Shown here: one piece after another, positions 63,336 through 64,000 of the stretch | Layout of the letters: every line of letters begins with the position of its first letter | Numbering within the stretch: the stretch's first letter is position 1 | Assembly (NCBI GenBank): GCA_030538185.1 | Contig: JAUNUK010000002.1 | Location: forward strand, 1 to 64,000 | Direction of reading: 5' to 3' | DNA length: 64,000 bases | Source: Actinomycetaceae bacterium | Lineage (GTDB): Bacteria > Actinomycetota > Actinomycetes > Actinomycetales > Actinomycetaceae | Notes under the pieces: model-generated | Database searches by the model: none | What the model saw: the letters and a program-made list of their open reading frames with translations, nothing else | What the model was told of the DNA's origin: nothing | Position numbers and translations under genes: made by a program

Positions 63336-64000
63336 CGGTAACTCCCTAGGGTGTTGACAGTGTTAAGGCGCTCTGCAAGGACCATGATTGCCGCGGCCAG
63401 AGCAGATAATAGGATTGAAGCGGCCAAGGCCATTCCTTGAAACTGTGGTTCAGGTCTGGACATGAGGCGAAAGATTGCGATAGGCAAGGTCGGTGTGGCG
63501 GGCCTTGCGACGAAAGATGTAGCTCCGAACTCACCCAGGGACATGGCGAGGGCGAAACCAAGTCCGATTGAGGACGCTCGCCATAGATAAGGCCAATCAA
63601 TAGTTAACAGGCGGCGAGGGGCGTTGGCACCCAAAACTGCCGCGGCCTCATATTGGCGTCGCGGGATAGCGCGTAGCACTGGCGTGATATTGCGGATGAC
63701 GAGGGGGATAGCGACAACCGCCTGTGCCAGGGGAACAATCCACCACGAGGCCCGCAGATCGAAGGGCGGATGAACCAGGGTGATGAGGAAACCGAAACCC
63801 ACAGTCACGGCAGAGACACCCAAGGGCAGCATGAAGGCAGCGTCTAAGGCCTTGGCTGTGGCGCGAGCAATGAGATTATGGGGGCGACGGGTAACCACCA
63901 AAGAAACCGCAATACCAATGAACACGGCTATTACTGCTGCCACCAGGGCAATCTGGATAGAGTTGAGGACAGCGCGTAAAACAGTCGTTTGAAGGACCCC
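63332..64000 (-). CDS. ABC transporter permease (partial, cut by window edge)
   Basis: The reading frame is open to the right edge, so only the C-terminal 222 residues or so are here. There are five or six hydrophobic segments and the EAA loop (RQYEAAAVLGANAPRRLLTIDWP, shown only in part: EAAAVLGANAPRR), which docks to the ATPase. It is a BPD-type inner membrane component of the FbpB/ThiP kind; those are double-length proteins, so this may be its second half. An internal GTG at 63943 is not the true start. Confidence 0.88.
   Translation of the reverse strand, partial: GVLQTTVLRAVLNSIQIALVAAVIAVFIGIAVSLVVTRRPHNLIARATAKALDAAFMLPLGVSAVTVGFGFLITLVHPPFDLRASWWIVPLAQAVVAIPLVIRNITPVLRAIPRRQYEAAAVLGANAPRRLLTIDWPYLWRASSIGLGFALAMSLGEFGATSFVARPATPTLPIAIFRLMSRPEPQFQGMALAASILLSALAAAIMVLAERLNTVNTLGSYR

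Overview
The window looks like the chromosome of an actinobacterium with a mid-range GC content (about 55% by eye, not computed). Evidence is an Rpf-type resuscitation factor, protein O-mannosyltransferase, DUF501, a fused PIN-PhoH protein and actinobacterial-type MetRS. The core gene order (rsmI/pmt, metG, tatD, rpfB, ksgA, ispE, glmU, prs, rplY, pth, mfd, eno, ftsB-like, DUF501, ppx, greA, hlyIII, uppS, phoH, xseB/xseA, ispH, ychF) follows, with local inversions, the order I remember for Mycobacterium tuberculosis Rv1002c-Rv1112. A methyl-accepting chemotaxis protein suggests a motile lineage; within the Actinomycetaceae that would fit Mobiluncus or a relative, but this is an inference.

Layout. 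1-100: 3' end of a 5S rRNA and its terminator. 100-7500: rsmI and pmt (divergent), a DUF4143 ATPase, two tandem paralogous membrane proteins, an Asp/Glu racemase and a nicotinamidase-like hydrolase. 7.6-17.5 kb: core block metG-tatD-rpfB-(secreted cell-wall-binding protein)-ksgA-ispE-ABC-F. 17.5-20.5 kb: VapBC-like pair, alpha/beta hydrolase, MarR and TetR regulators. 20.5-21 kb: tRNA-Gln followed by a structured repeat element. 21-34 kb: DUF981 protein, glmU (short)-prs, rplY-pth-mfd, lipoprotein, eno-ftsB-DUF501-ppx, then tRNA-Leu with a second copy of the structured element. 34-48 kb: two Bax-inhibitor-1-like proteins, GNAT, AI-2E family transporter, greA, hlyIII, uppS, FUSC-like protein, phoH, xseAB, ispH, ychF. 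48-64 kb: more accessory content, namely TPR protein, EcsC, APC permease, TetR with a double operator, a second DUF4143 ATPase with 23-bp iterons, P-type ATPase, secreted GH3 glycosidase, class I amidotransferase, solitary DNA methyltransferase, chemotaxis receptor and an ABC importer cut by the right edge.

The genes cover translation and rRNA/tRNA maturation (metG, ksgA, rsmI, pth, rplY, tRNAs), cell-wall precursor supply (glmU, ispE, ispH, uppS), transcription-repair (mfd, greA, xseAB) and envelope remodelling (rpfB, pmt, ftsB-like).

The most notable content is non-coding. (1) A 9-mer, CCGAGGGCG, occurs about 31 times by eye on both strands with a T-rich 5' flank (often TTG or TTT), sits in intergenic regions and dispensable protein segments, and twice forms inverted pairs of terminator type: the signature of a DNA uptake sequence, which I do not know to be described in Actinobacteria. 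(2) Both tRNA genes are followed by an inverted copy of their own 3' end and then by a shared multi-hairpin element whose stems covary between copies. (3) Both DUF4143 ATPase genes are preceded by tandem repeats of exactly 23 bp.
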